In this document: piece after piece, positions 11,638-23,386 of the stretch
How the letters are laid out: each line of letters opens with the position of its first letter
Position numbering within the stretch: position 1 is the first letter of the stretch
DNA from: Favolaschia claudopus
Lineage: Eukaryota; Basidiomycota; Agaricomycetes; Agaricales; Mycenaceae
Reading direction: 5' to 3'
DNA: 64,000 bases
Assembly: GCA_037176885.1 (NCBI GenBank)
Contig: JAWWNJ010000019.1
Span: 992,001 to 1,056,000 of the forward strand
Notes under the pieces: generated by a model
The model's input: the letters and a program-made list of their open reading frames with translations, nothing else
The model's database searches: none
What the model was told of the DNA's origin: nothing
Position numbers and translations under genes: made by a program

Positions 11638-13760
11638 CGCGAGAACTGGAATATCTGTTATTTTTTCTGTCGTCGAACGCACTTGAATTTATACGACTGT
11701 TCTGCGCCTTGGATTTCGCGAGCTGACGTACACGCCGATCCGCGCGTTGAGCAAGTCTAAAATCTCCGTCGGGCGCTGGTCATTCCTGCACACGCAGAGT
11801 CCGTAGTTCATTGAGCGGAAACAAACTTCAGAGCAACACTGAGATGACCATGAACGGCCCGCATCCAAATATGGAAGGTGCTTTTTTAGCAATCCCGACT
11901 TGTCACTTTGAGGGGTGTATCAACGGCCCGCAGCCCAAAACAGAAGGTCAGTTTCTTTCGCGATTCATGTAACTATCCATACAGCTGTGCTTGTAACGAG
12001 CAGTCCGTGCTGGGTTTATCCGAGTCGTTGGTGACTGAGGCGATCGAGTCTGGGTACATCAAACAGTTTGCGAGGCAGAATACACTGTGCTATACGCAGC
12101 GGCGACGCAGGCGGGAACAAAGTGCGTACTCTACACTAGAAAGGAGTGAAAGATCAAGTCACTCGAAGCGCGGTAACATGTACTGGTTGATCTCCCAAAC
12201 ATCGCAGAAAAGGTCGGCGTTTTAGCGAAGTTCAGGCAGACCACGACCGAGCGAAGATTTTTCCCACATTCCGCGCCAACCCTGAAGTGTCGTCTTATTG
12301 ATATACGCTTGCAGGTGGAATGGGAAGAGAGCAGTGCCGGAGGGAGAGTCGCAGCATTGGCCGCATCGTCCGCGAGTTCATTCCCGACGGCGCCAATGTG
12401 TGGGGGTGTCCAGAGAGTTGTGATACGAAGGGCAGCGCGAAGATTGACGACGGCTCGGACAATGCTGTCGTGCTGGATTGCCTGATGCGGGGCGTATGTG
12501 GAGAGGATACCGCGTAGGTCGACTTACTCGGTACAGGTCACCTGCCTGTGAACCAGTTGAAGAATGTAATCCACCCGAGAGCAGCGCCCAATTGGCATGA
12601 TTAATTGGCCTTGATTAATCGATGCCGAACTTCAGGCGCGATGCGAACGCGAGTACCGGAGTTTTCAGAGGAGCTTGGAGAGCGAAGATGCCCGGACGGC
12701 TGTCCTTAGAAGAGGTCAAATGTGAAGAATTACATTTGGAGGCTGCAGGTGCCAGGGACGAGGTGGGGAAACTGGATACGCGTGCTGGGTTTGTCGGCAA
12801 GGGTGGAGGCAGCCTTTCCATGAGTCGGAGTTGTGACAGCACTTGGCAGTGAGTAATCTTCGACTGGGACGTGTTGAGGAATTCATTCCTTGCCTGAGAA
12901 GGTTGGTAATTTCGACATAGAGGGAACGAGGCAACGAGTTACGTAGGCAGAGATACTGCGAGGATCAAAGATAGCACTGGGTTCGGTGTCGTTGAGCGAC
13001 TGGGGGTGAAGATGAAACCGAAAGCGACAGAACTGCGACAGACAAGCCAGATATCAAAGATTGACGCTAGCTCAGAGAATTATAGCGGATTTTTTCCGAG
13101 CGTCGATTTTGCCCAAAATCGAGTCATTATTACAACACTTAGCAGGGACGATGCTTTGCATGGTTCGACTTGGAGGGACCGAGTCGCAGCAGGCCACCCA
13201 GCCAGAAGTGCTGCGTTGATCGAAAATGACGCCTTGAATTCGCTCTCGCTGACCGACTGCGGGTGAAGGACAATCAAACCGAATTTGAAGGCGACAGGTC
13301 GGTTAAGCAGTAAACCAGTCGACAGGTCAGGGATCCAAAAATTCGAGCTAGCCCCGGAACTTGTAGCGGATTCGTTTTGAGCATCGATTTTGAGTTTGTA
13401 GCATCAGTTGTACTCGAATCGTTGAGGCAGTTGACTGAAGATTTGTACGGCCGCGTCTGACGAAAACGTGCGGGTTTGGTTTGCATTTCAAAATAAGAAT
13501 TCCGCGTATCCGTGAGCGCATGGCCAACAGGAGGCAGACGCCACAGAAAGCAGAAGAGACGGGCCCAGAAGCGATAAATATCGATAAATCATTGAAATTC
13601 GAATGCTATTTGGTGTTGTTGATTTGTTGTCCCACGATCGCCGCCTACTTTGCCTTCTCCGTTCCGACGCCCACCTTCCACCCACAACCGCCCACTCTTC
13701 CTTCTTACCTCCACCTTCACCTCGCCGTCGCCCTCGTCGCCGTCGAGCACGAACCACATC
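11638..13760. other. Intergenic region, no convincing gene
   Basis: This is 2.1 kb between the divergent MDR gene and the F-box gene. Several short frames exist (for example 12320-12517 and 12622-12852, plus strand), without recognisable protein sequence. The right end contains the diverged direct repeat annotated at 12990-13440. A second small echo is ACGGCCCGCA near 11854 and 11926. Confidence 0.5.
12990..13440. repeat. Diverged tandem repeat, unit about 255-280 bp
   Basis: GGGTGAAG preceded by a cGACTGngg context occurs at 13004 and again at 13261. TAGCGGATT followed by a conserved GAGC(G/A)TCGATTTTG block occurs at about 13083 and 13364. CGTTGAGnnnnTGnntGAAG recurs a third time near 13419. 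The order of blocks is the same in each unit, with indels, so this is an old tandem duplication. No coding potential is conserved between units. Confidence 0.45.
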
Positions 13761-16506
13761 ATGCCAGACTCCGTATGCACAACACCGGCGACATCCGAAT
13801 CCCCGTCGGAGCCAGCGCGCTCCCCACCAGCGTTACCACGCCTGCAGACCACGGCGAGCACAACACCAACAGCAACAACGACGACGACATTCAGCTGGAC
13901 TTCAACCTCGCCCATCTCACCTCGCGTTGCGCAATCCCCTCCTCTTCCTCAACAAAGCACAGGCAACACACATGTGAAGTCGAAAACTCTCCGACACCGC
14001 CTTTCTCGCGTATTCTCAAAGGTTGTAACTCCAACTACGAATTCACAGAGTAATGGCTTGCGAAGGTGAGTTGCAACCGTTTTTTTTCTCGTGGTCACCC
14101 GCCATTTTTTTCGCTTTCATGTTCCTTCTCTGTTCTTTCTTTGCCTTGGCTTTTGGAGTCACGAATGGTCACCCTTCTTCACAACCCTTTCGACGCCGCC
14201 GTCGTCCCTGCTCACTTCCAGCTCCCGTCTCGTCCCTGCGTCTGTGGTGCCTGACACGACACTACGCTGACCTGACATTGATGCGGACGACGGCAAGCGG
14301 CCCTTGATCATCTATCTATCACACAACTCGTATCTACCGCGATACATACCCCTAGAACCCTGATCGCCGTCGCTTCAGCCTGTTCTTTGGCGTTTTCTTT
14401 CAATCTTTTTCTGTTTGATTCCATCTTTTCTTTTCTTCTACACGTTTTCATGTCGAGCGTTTGACTAAGCAAATTCATACGCAGGATACCTTATTCTCTG
14501 GACTCCCTTCGAAACAACAATGTTCTTGTCGGCAATGGCGGAAAGTGAGCTACATCCCACTCACCATTCAACCTGAGTAGTAACCTCTTTTCCGCAGATC
14601 TGCCCCGACAGTCGTACACAACAACACACACACGCTCCCCACCCTCCCCCCCGAGCTCTGGATCCTCATCCTCGAATACTCCTGCGACCCATTCTCGAGC
14701 GATCCCTTCTCATACGACGCCCTCCCCCCCACCTCGCCCTTCCCCTCCACCTCCACCTCCTCCTCCGCCCCCCTCTCCCTCGACCTTCCCACCTCCTTCC
14801 TCACCCCCACCCCCTTCCCCACCAACTCCTCCCCCACGACCTTCGGCCCGCGCCTCGCCTCGTACCTCCGCACCATGCGCCACAAACGCACCCTCTCGCT
14901 CGTGTCGCGCGCGTTCCACGCGTACGCGCAGCCGGTGTTGTATGCGGACATCTGGATCCACCGCGCGGCGCAGGCGAAGGCGCTGGCGTTGACGTTGTTG
15001 TGTCAGGCGTGGTGTCTCCCTCCGTCCTCCTCGTCCGGAACGAGTCATGATAAGCAGGGAAATAGAAACGCCGTCAATGTTGGTGAGGGCCTAGGCCGCT
15101 TCATCCGCCGGCTGCACATTGAGACCCCCGCGCTCGAGCGCTGCGACATGAACGACCTGCGCGCTGTCCTCGCGTACGCGCCCGGGCTGGAGGTGTTCTC
15201 GGACTATCGCTCCGTGCGCCGGAATCTCGCTCATCCTGGACCGGGTTTTACGTTTACGCGCGACACCACGGGGGAGTTGTTGAGTGCGTTGGCGAGGGGG
15301 GGTAATTTGAGGCGGGTGAGCTGGACGAGTTATGATGATCCGATGTTGGTGGGGTTGAGTCGGGGGTTGGTGGGGAGTATTGGGGAGAGGTTGGAGTATT
15401 TGGAGTTGAATTTCGTGTCGACGGCGTCTGTGGCGTCGTCGTCGGTGTCGGCTTTACCGCACTTCAAAGCAGCTCCTACATCCTCTTCCTCGTCATCCTT
15501 GTCTTTGAACCAACGAGTATGCTCCGGCTCCGCCTCAGCCTCTGCGCCAGCCCTCTCGCTCTCCCTCCCCTCGCTCCGCACCCTCAAAGTCGCCCTCGAC
15601 AATGCCACATTCGCGGTCCTCTCCACGTGGGACCTCCCCGCGCTGCGCAACCTCAGCGTCCTCTCCGCGGATTTCAGCTACGCCGGGGAGGGCTTTACGA
15701 CGTTCTTCTCCGTGCATGGGAAGGGCCTCCGGCAGCTCGAGCTCGGGCATTCGAGTGCGCATATCGAAGAATTCTGGCTTACCGCTCCACCCACGCCTGT
15801 CGCTCAACATGGGGTAAATGGGGTAAATGGGAGCGGGAGGTTGAATCTGAATCTCGCAGAATGGTGCCCGCATCTAGAGGAATTCGTGTGCAGCGCGGAC
15901 GCGGCGTGGGATTGGCAGCACCCGGACTGGATCGCGCCGCATCTTTTGTTGCCGGCGCATCCGAGTGTGGTGTTGATTGGGATTCGGGGGGTGGATGCGA
16001 GGATGTATGATGATTATGCGAGGGGGAGTGCGGGTGTAGACGTAAATTCAAACGCGGAGGAGGACGTGTTCTTTGGGTTGAGGGCGCAGGTGGAGAGTTT
16101 GTTGAGGAGGGAGGCGTTCCCGCGGTTGAAGTATGTGAGGGATTTGAGCGAGGGGAGCGATGAGTTGCGGAGGGGGAGGGTTGGGTTGAGGGGTGGGCGT
16201 TCGTCTGCTTCTTTTGCTCCTTCTCCTCCTCCTTCTGCTGCTGCTTTTGCGGCCATGGGTGGCATGGGGATATCACAGCTGCAGAAGAAGAAGCTAGGAA
16301 AGAAAGCCAAGCGGGAGTGGGAGAGGGAGCGGAGGGAGCGGGGGCGGGTTGTTGGGTTTTGGGAGGGGGTGTTGGGGCGGTGTCGGGAGGAGGGGGTGTG
16401 GTTGGAGGATTGGAGGGGGTGGAATGTGACGAGTGGGAGTTTGAGGAGGGTGAGGATGGGGTTGGGGGTGGGGGTGGCGGGGGAGGGGGAGGGGGAGGGG
16501 GTTTGA
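13761..16506 (+). CDS. F-box domain protein with LRR-like C-terminal part
   Basis: This is probably a substrate adaptor of an SCF ubiquitin ligase. Three exons join in phase: 13761-14065, 14485-14544 and 14598-16506. Exon 1 encodes a Ser/Thr/Pro-rich leader (MPDSVCTTPATSESP; an in-frame ATG at 13650 is an alternative start). Exon 3 opens with HTLPTLPPELWILILEYS, the first helix of an F-box. A long acidic-Ser insertion, LVSRAFHAYAQPVLYADIW and leucine-rich stretches follow (LRRVSWTSYDDP, LEYLELNFVST, LRQLELGHSS). The C-terminus is basic (LQKKKLGKKAKREWERERR) and ends in a Gly/Glu run encoded by the G-rich tract at 16463-16501. About 757 residues. The target is unknown. Confidence 0.75.
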
Positions 16507-16657
16507 TTGTGAGGCGTGCGTTCATGAAAGTCGCAAGTCGCCAAGGACGCGCCTTCGTCTCCCTGGGTCGCTATCCATTCCTCGTTCTTGGTTATCTCGC
16601 TCGGCTCGCTCGGTCTTCTCCTTCTCCCCTTGGTTCACTCGGTCGTCCTCGCGCCCT

Positions 16658-16904
16658 CACACCGGAAAAGAACAAAAGTCTATGATCACGTGATCAGCTG
16701 AATGACTTGCTGAAATGCCTGTTTTCCGCGCAGCTTTCTGCAGGCCTGTAGACTTCTTAAAAGTCTACGTGGTGGAAAGCGTGTCAAACGCGCTCCCAAC
16801 ACAATAGAAAGTATTGATTTCCGCAGATCAGTGGAAAGTTCCATGGAAATCGAAGAAGTCAGCAAGGCATTCCTGAGCGTAGACTTTTGTTCTTTTCCGG
16901 TGTG
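16658..16904. mobile_element. MITE-like element, 247 bp, with 25-bp perfect terminal inverted repeats
   Basis: Bases 16658-16682 begin CACACCGGAAAAGAAC and end AAAGTCTA. Their exact reverse complement is 16880-16904. Inside the TIRs the similarity continues imperfectly (TCAGCTGAATGACTTGCTGA against TCAGGAATGCCTTGCTGA), extending the TIRs to about 50 bp. The core has an extra inverted pair GTAGACTT/AAGTCTAC at 16748-16768, so the octamer AAAGTCTA or a close variant appears four times. There is no open frame. A target-site duplication is not convincing (flanks GCGCCCT and CCTCGTA). A non-autonomous DNA transposon is the best reading; a structured regulatory region is the alternative. Confidence 0.55.
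16683..16696. promoter_or_regulatory. Palindrome TGATCACGTGATCA (E-box core)
   Basis: This perfect 14-bp palindrome with a central CACGTG sits immediately inside the left terminal repeat of the MITE-like element. CACGTG is bound by bHLH factors in fungi. Whether it is used is unknown. Confidence 0.35.
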
Positions 16905-18025
16905 CCTCGTACTCGTTCTTGGCTTCTCTTCCTTCACTCAACTCAAAACCTGCGCGTGATCCTTCCTCGCCCACGCGCATACCACGCGCACTTTCTTGTA
17001 CATACCCATTCCATTCCTATCTTATCTTGGCTCTTCTCCTCCTCATCCCCCACTCGCCCACCCCTTCTTTGCATCATGGCATCCTTATCATTCACGCGTT
17101 ACAAGCGCACCTCGTATATACATTTACATTTCTTTTTGGCTCTCGCTTTCTCTTTCTTGGCACGTACATACCCGACATACATTCATACACAGATCCGCAC
17201 ACGCACTCGCATTTCCCCACATACAGAACTCTATCTACACTGGCATCACATTGGCATCGAACAACACAACAACAACAACACTAACACTAACACTCGTTTA
17301 TTTTTTCTGGTTTCTTGTCTCCATTCTTTCATACTGGTTCATTCCTTCTCTGGCTCGTTCCCTCCTCGGACAATGCGCTATGTATCACTCACTACATGCA
17401 TGCTCTCCTTTTTTGTTCCGTTCGTTTACTCTATGTGTATCGTTTACATACGTTCTCGCATTCACTCACACACACACACACATCTACATGCAGCGATACT
17501 TTCCTTTCCTTTCTTTCGGTTGGTGGTATTGAATGAAATATTATTCAACTCATCCTCGCGCCACTTGGTCTTCACGACCCGCACCACTTCGACTCTGCTA
17601 CTTCAACTAACTGGGAAGGAAGGTTCCTGTCTTGGTAACGGGATTGGCGCGACTCTACTTCTTTGAGAAGGAATCACAACTCTACTTCACCCAGGAAGGA
17701 GAGTTCCTACCTCTGTGACGGGATTAAAGCGTAATGCTCAATGGTCCAAGCGGGAAATATCGCACGCGTCTACGGCTTCCAGAGAACGCAGGCTAACCGA
17801 GGCTAACCGGCACCATCCTATCTCCCACCGCACTCAAATTCGCATCCAGGTAGATCTACTTCCGTTGTGGGTTCCAACCAATCAGCGAACCACGAGCCAT
17901 CGATTACTGGTTCCGTTCCGCATATAAGGATAGGCAGGCTCGATTCCAAGCTATAGCTTATAAGCTAATCTCGTCTCCCTCGTATTCTTGTCCACACTTC
18001 GTTTGTTTGCAACCTTAAACCTGAA
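16905..18025. other. Pyrimidine-rich intergenic DNA upstream of the small HTH gene
   Basis: From about 16905 to 17530 the plus strand is strongly C/T-rich with scattered CA runs (ACACACACAC near 17468). Long open frames here result from low complexity and are not believable genes. At 17611-17735 an imperfect direct repeat of about 80 bp is visible (GGAAGG..GTTCCT then ACGGGATT, twice, with ACTCTACTTC twice). The stretch 17860-18025 precedes the gene at 18026 and includes a CATATAAGGATAGG TATA-like box near 17920. Confidence 0.45.
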
Positions 18026-18437
18026 ATGGCTCCCAACCCTCAATGTGCTGCGCTCGCTGCTGCTAAGGACAGGACTGGTGCGTTGACCGGCGTTCTCTGC
18101 GGCGGCGCATCCCACTGTTCGAATTCTTATCCTGATACTTTCAATTTGAATTGCAGGAATGTCCTACGCGCAAATTGCAGGCAAGCTCGGCAAGACTGAG
18201 CAGCATGTCATTGACAGTATGTTTTCGTTTTTGAGTCGGGTCCGTTCGTGCCGCTTATAGCACCACGTCCTTGTCAAGTCTGCACCGGCTCCTCGAGACC
18301 CACCACCGACGAGTTCAACGCTCTTGCGAAAGTGTTGGGCATTCAGGATTCGGTGCGTCTTCCGAGTTCTTTCCTTGTCCCTATTGATAATGATGTGTCT
18401 TCAGCCTCCTCACGATTCTGCTCACGCCACCAAGTAA
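18026..18437 (+). CDS. Tiny protein resembling only the N-terminal HTH domain of cyanase
   Basis: Four exons (18026-18077, 18157-18216, 18279-18352, 18405-18437) join in phase to give 72 residues. The pattern AALAAAKDRTGMSYAQIAGK, then LGKTEQHVIDICTGSSRPTT and EFNALAKVLGI, matches the helix-turn-helix half of cyanate hydratase (L..AKK..G.S...IG..I....VWVAA...GQ..P....A..LA..LG). The protein then ends with PPHDSAHATK. The catalytic C-terminal domain of cyanase (Arg, Glu, Ser active site) is absent, so cyanate hydrolysis is not expected. It could be a small DNA-binding protein, or a subunit that only oligomerises. Exon phases all close, so it is unlikely to be a decayed gene. Confidence 0.72.
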
Positions 18438-18695
18438 ACCCAGTTTGCGATGGGATGTACAAGATACAATTTTGAATGCATGTTGTATGAGTATTAGTAG
18501 GCTGAAGAGACGCAATGCAATGTAGTTATATTCGTGAATGTTGTGCATCGAGAACACCTGATATTCGTACACCCTGCTTGTGGTATATCATGTCCGTAAT
18601 TGGTCGTCAATGCGTGCCTTTCGACCGCATACTCATCGTTCTCATCGTTGGGACTGTGAATATACATGAGCAAAGCCATAGCAGACACAAGAATA

Positions 18696-21600
18696 TCAAT
18701 ACGCACACATCATCAAGCCTTGAATGTCCTTCACCCTCGCGCTCTCCACGGACTTGCGCAAGATAAGGACGCGAATGGAGGCCCATACAAGCAGCAGGAC
18801 ACCAAACGCAACCGGAATAAGCCAATATAATGGAGAGAGGTGGAAAGAGCCGCCAAATACGACATGCAGCGGCGGCGTGTAGATGATGAACATGCCCAGG
18901 ACCGCGCCGGCCAGGATACCAGCGAAATTCAATTTGTTGCCGACAGCTGCTTTGCCAAAGGGGAAGGTGAATTTGGCTTTGACCGCAAATACCTGAAAGG
19001 CGGCTCGAGTCAGTATGCGCGCAGAATTGGTAGGAGAGACAGCGCACGTTGAAACATTGGATAATGAAAACGGATAGGTAGACTGCGAACAAGGAGGGGC
19101 TGTGAGCAAGAAGTTGACAACATTGTTTGGGAGACCATACCGATTGACTGAGCTTGAGCGAGGGCGTCGACTTGCTGGGAAGCTGTCAAAGTCTGACCGC
19201 GGTCATTGATAAAGTCGGGGCTCGATTTGGTGAAGTACGCTTGACCGGAAGACGCTGAGTCCGATATCAGCTCTGTCGCGTGTAGCTATTTCAAATTGGT
19301 GCTTACCGCCAAACTTTTGGGCACGGAACAAGTCGTGAGGCGAGAACCCCGCTTTGAAAAACACCACGAAATACGCGACGAGGGCACCCAACATCTCAAT
19401 GACACCCGCTTCCAAATAAGAGTATGAAAGCAGTTTGGAGTCAACGAGCGTCTCGCCGTCGGTCGGCTCCATCGCGTCCTCCCAGTACTCGCGTGTGAAG
19501 GGCTTCTTGAATTTGCTCATAAGAACAGAGAATTTGCTGGGCGGGAGGACCTCCTGAGTTTCAGGATCGCGGCGTAAGGTTTTGGTGCGTCGGAGAGCCT
19601 TTCTCTTCAAAGAGAGAATGGAACGCTCGTTCACTGTAAAGCGGTGAGTTGACAGTGGCAGATGGACCGAGGAAACTCACCAGGTTTCCGAGGCGTCATG
19701 CGCATGAGACCGTCGATGGTTTCCGGCTTATCCCAAGCGAATGATAACTTCAAAGAATTGAGCTTGATGATCGTAGGTCGCAACACTGGAGCTTACCGCC
19801 ACAAAGAGTTCGAAACCAAGATCTACGAGAAATGATCAACATGAGCTTGTTAGTGGGTAAGGATAACTCACCGATGACCAAGATGAGAATGGCCGACAAG
19901 GGTAGAGGAATGGGTACCACAACATCTTGGAGAACGGTTAGTTAGCTGGGCTGCGGCTCCGACGAAGAGCGTACAGAGAAGCTGGGGTATAACTTCGGGG
20001 GTACTATGCGTGAGCGTATACCTGCAAAGATGTTAGCATTCAAAGTCACTCGGGAGAGTCAGACCTACTGGATGGAACGCTTGAGGTTGACGAAGATCTG
20101 CCGACCCTCAGCGACACCCTCTAGAGACCGTTGAGAAGAGTTCTGCAGTCATAGCGCCACTACTTACTAACGGTGGAAGCAAAGTTGTCGTCTGTCAAGG
20201 TTGAAGTTGGCAAGCAAGGACAACTGTTTAAGCGGACCCCATACCAAGGAGAATCATGTTAGCAGCTTCCTTCGAGACATCGGAACCTATGATGGAATAT
20301 TCATATGTATTGTAACATGACGAGAAAGCAATGAGCTGACCGGAAATGTTCATCGCGATACCCAAATCCGCCTTCTTCAGCGCCGGAGAGTCGTTGACAC
20401 CGTCGCCGGTTCTACATGTCTGTTAAACGGCTATAGGGTAAAGAAGAAAGGTCGTACACTCCAACAATATGCCCCAATGCTTGTGCGCGCTTTACTGCAA
20501 TGATACCAATTTGAGTCTCAGCGACGGCAAGCAATGAGGTACTCACCAATCTCAAGCTTATGCTTCGGCGAAGTACGCGCGAACACAATCTCTTCCTTGG
20601 CAAAGACTGTAGTTACATTCAGCCACATACACACAAAGGGAAGATAACAAAAAACGCACTCTGATCCCACTGCCACCCCTGCAGGTCATCGATACCGTCC
20701 CCGTGAATCACCACCGCGTTGACCTCGTCTTCGTAGATCTCATCCACCGAACGCCCCGTACGCGCCGCAAGCGTCTCGCGAGTATCCCCGATGATCAAGT
20801 TGATCTTCCTGGCAATGGCTTCGGCCGTCTTGGGATGGTCGCCGGTGACCTATACGCCAGTTAGGCAACGGTAAAGCCCGGGAAGCTGAGTGATTATCAT
20901 ACCATCATGACCTTGATCCCCGCAAGACGAAGCGTCCCGATGGCTTCACGGACGCCGTGTTTCGGTGGGTCCTCGAGCGATACGAGCCCGACGAAGCAGT
21001 AGTTTGAGATTGGATAGTTGTCGTCGGTGCGTGAAAATTCATGATTTGCAGCATATTGCTCGCTTGGGAGAAGTGATTGTGCGCAGGCGATTACGCGGTG
21101 GCCACGAGAGGCCATGTACTACATGTCACACATTGAGTCAGTTCAGTCTTATGTCGTCCATCAAGTGAAGCGCTCACATTGTAGGCATCATCATAAGCCC
21201 TGCGGAACTCGTCTGTCATGGGCACCAAGACGCCATCCTTCAAATACGTCGAACACTTCGCCAGCACACGCTCAGGCGCACCCTTCAGATACGCCGACAA
21301 CACGCCCTCATCATGCGGTTTATTCACAATGACCAACGCCCACTTGTTCGTCGAATTGAACGGCACCTCGAAAACCTTGGGGAAATCCTCCTGATGCCGA
21401 TCGTATCCCGTGCTAAGATAACGTCCAGCAAAGCGCGTGAGGCCAGTTTCCGTCGCGTCTCCAAGGATCTGCCGTTGGTCGAAAGGTACATCGGTCTTGT
21501 CGAACTTGACTCGGCTATTGAGCGCTGCGATATCGACCATCTGACGCATGCCGGACGCTTCAAGAGAAAATGCCGCCGTGGTATCATCGTCGTTATTGGA

Positions 21601-23386
21601 CTGAAAGGCGGAATACATCCGCCCGCCGCTCCAAAGATTGGTCACCGTCATCTGATTCCGCGTTAACGTCCCCGTTTTGTCGGTGGCTAGCAATGTCAAC
21701 TATAGAGGAATCTATTCAGTGCTCCGTCCATAATGCATGATCGCAAGGCAGAGCTCACCGATCCAAGCGTCTCCACCCCTTGAAGATCTTTCACCAACAC
21801 ATTCTGCTTCGCCATTCGTTTCGCAGCGATGGACAAGAGGAGCGTCACCACTGAAGGCAACCCCTCTGGAACAAACGCCACTAGAATCGACACCGCGAAC
21901 GTCACAGTCTGCGACGCCTTCCCCTTGTACGCCGTCGTGATTCCAACAACGAAAAATACGACTGCGAAAAGAAGAGCAATTAAGGAGACTTTGATGACGA
22001 ATTGACCGCTGAATAAACACCCAGGTGAGAAAGAGGTTTGAATGCTTCTATCGAGAAGAACGAACATTTCGTGCGCAAGGGGGCTTTCGTTTCCGGATTC
22101 GCCTCCGGTGAGAGATGCGATTTGTCCGATGAAGGTGTGGTCGCCTGTTCGTACCACGACTTGACAAGGAAGGAAATTAACGGGGCAGATCTTTGTCACA
22201 AAGATGAGATGAACATACTGCCCCAAGCTTCACCGTTTACCACGAGTGTTGAATTGAAAGCCTTTATCGCAAATTAGACTTCCCCACCATCGAAAAGGCC
22301 AGATCCCTTACCAGATTCTGAGCCTCCACCGGACGAGACTCACTGCCTTTCTTGAGAGCAAGCCGTTCTTGCGGCTCCGACTCGCCCGTAAGACTGCTAT
22401 TATCGACCTTGAAATCCGTGGCGGCGAACAGAACGAGGTCTGCGGGCGTCTTGTCTCCAGAACGGACCAAAACGACATCACCGACGACGAGGTCTTTCGC
22501 AGGGATGGATTCGATAGTACCGTCACGTACGACGCGGCACGAGGGTGGGATCATGGCCAAAAACGACGCAAGAATGGCTTCGGATTTCTGGACTTGGTAC
22601 CCTGTGATACCATAACGAAACTCGATTCAGTATTTGTGGAATCAGACACAGCGACAGAATGAATGTACTGACAGTCAATGAAGGCATTGAGAAACGCGAC
22701 CGCTATCAGGATACCACCAAGGTATGTGTTTGCAAAGTTGTTGTGAAAGTCGATCCCGAGAAGCACGTATTCGAGAATGCCGGCGATGATAAGGAGGACG
22801 TTGAACTGCAGTTGTGGGTCAGACGCATGCAGACATACGACCAGAGTGTCAACGGACCATGGTTAGCAGCCGGTCGATATACTGCGCAACAAAATCATGA
22901 GAAAAACATTGAGAAGGGCGAAGGGGGCTTGCTTACCTGGCGTAGCGGGGATCGCTTTTTGGGGGGCGTAAGAATGTTGGGCCCGTCACGAGTGAGACGA
23001 GAAGCGGCCTCCGTGGCGGAAAGACCATGGGATTTCCCGGGGTCGTTGATGTCGAGGGAAGTTTCGAGGGTATCGGCGAGGTCGACGAGCGCAACGCGGT
23101 GCTCTGTGATGTCGGCGTCGGTCTCAGTAGTAGTATCCTTCTTCTTTGCTTCGAGGTGGTCATATCCAGCCGCGGCAAGTTCCTTGTCTTCCTGGGTTAA
23201 GGTGTGCTTCAATTCGACTCCTGCTCGAAGAGTAAGATAGCGTCGGGTGATGATGATAACTCCACAGCTACCTTTGTGACGAGGCTTCTCCTCGATTTCC
23301 TGGCCTTGGTGGAACGCGACGGCGCGTGTGCCGACATTGTCCTCTTCGTCTGCTGTGGAAAGCGCCGGGTCCGGGTTTTTGTCCAT
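18696..23386 (-). CDS. P-type ATPase, type IIC (Na+/K+-ATPase alpha-like)
   Basis: This is a plasma-membrane cation pump coupling ATP hydrolysis to Na+/K+ or H+ transport. The ATG at 23386 ([11 protein letters not shown]) starts a cytosolic N-terminus. The cation-pump N domain follows ([20 protein letters not shown]). The A-domain loop is SSLTGESEP, which contains TGE. M4 is [15 protein letters not shown] with PEGLP. The phosphorylation site is [17 protein letters not shown]. The N domain has the [11 protein letters not shown] site, and the P domain has [18 protein letters not shown] and TGDGVNDSP. The C-terminal membrane helices end near residue ~1050 (LMMCAY). About 18 short introns split the frame, and all key motifs are intact. 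Fungal IIC pumps are patchily distributed and distinct from ENA (IID). Ion specificity is not settled by sequence. Confidence 0.96.

Noticed and set aside
16887..17666. 259-codon and overlapping plus-strand frames
   Set aside because: They arise from pyrimidine-rich, CA-repeat DNA that is open in several frames at once. There is no plausible protein.
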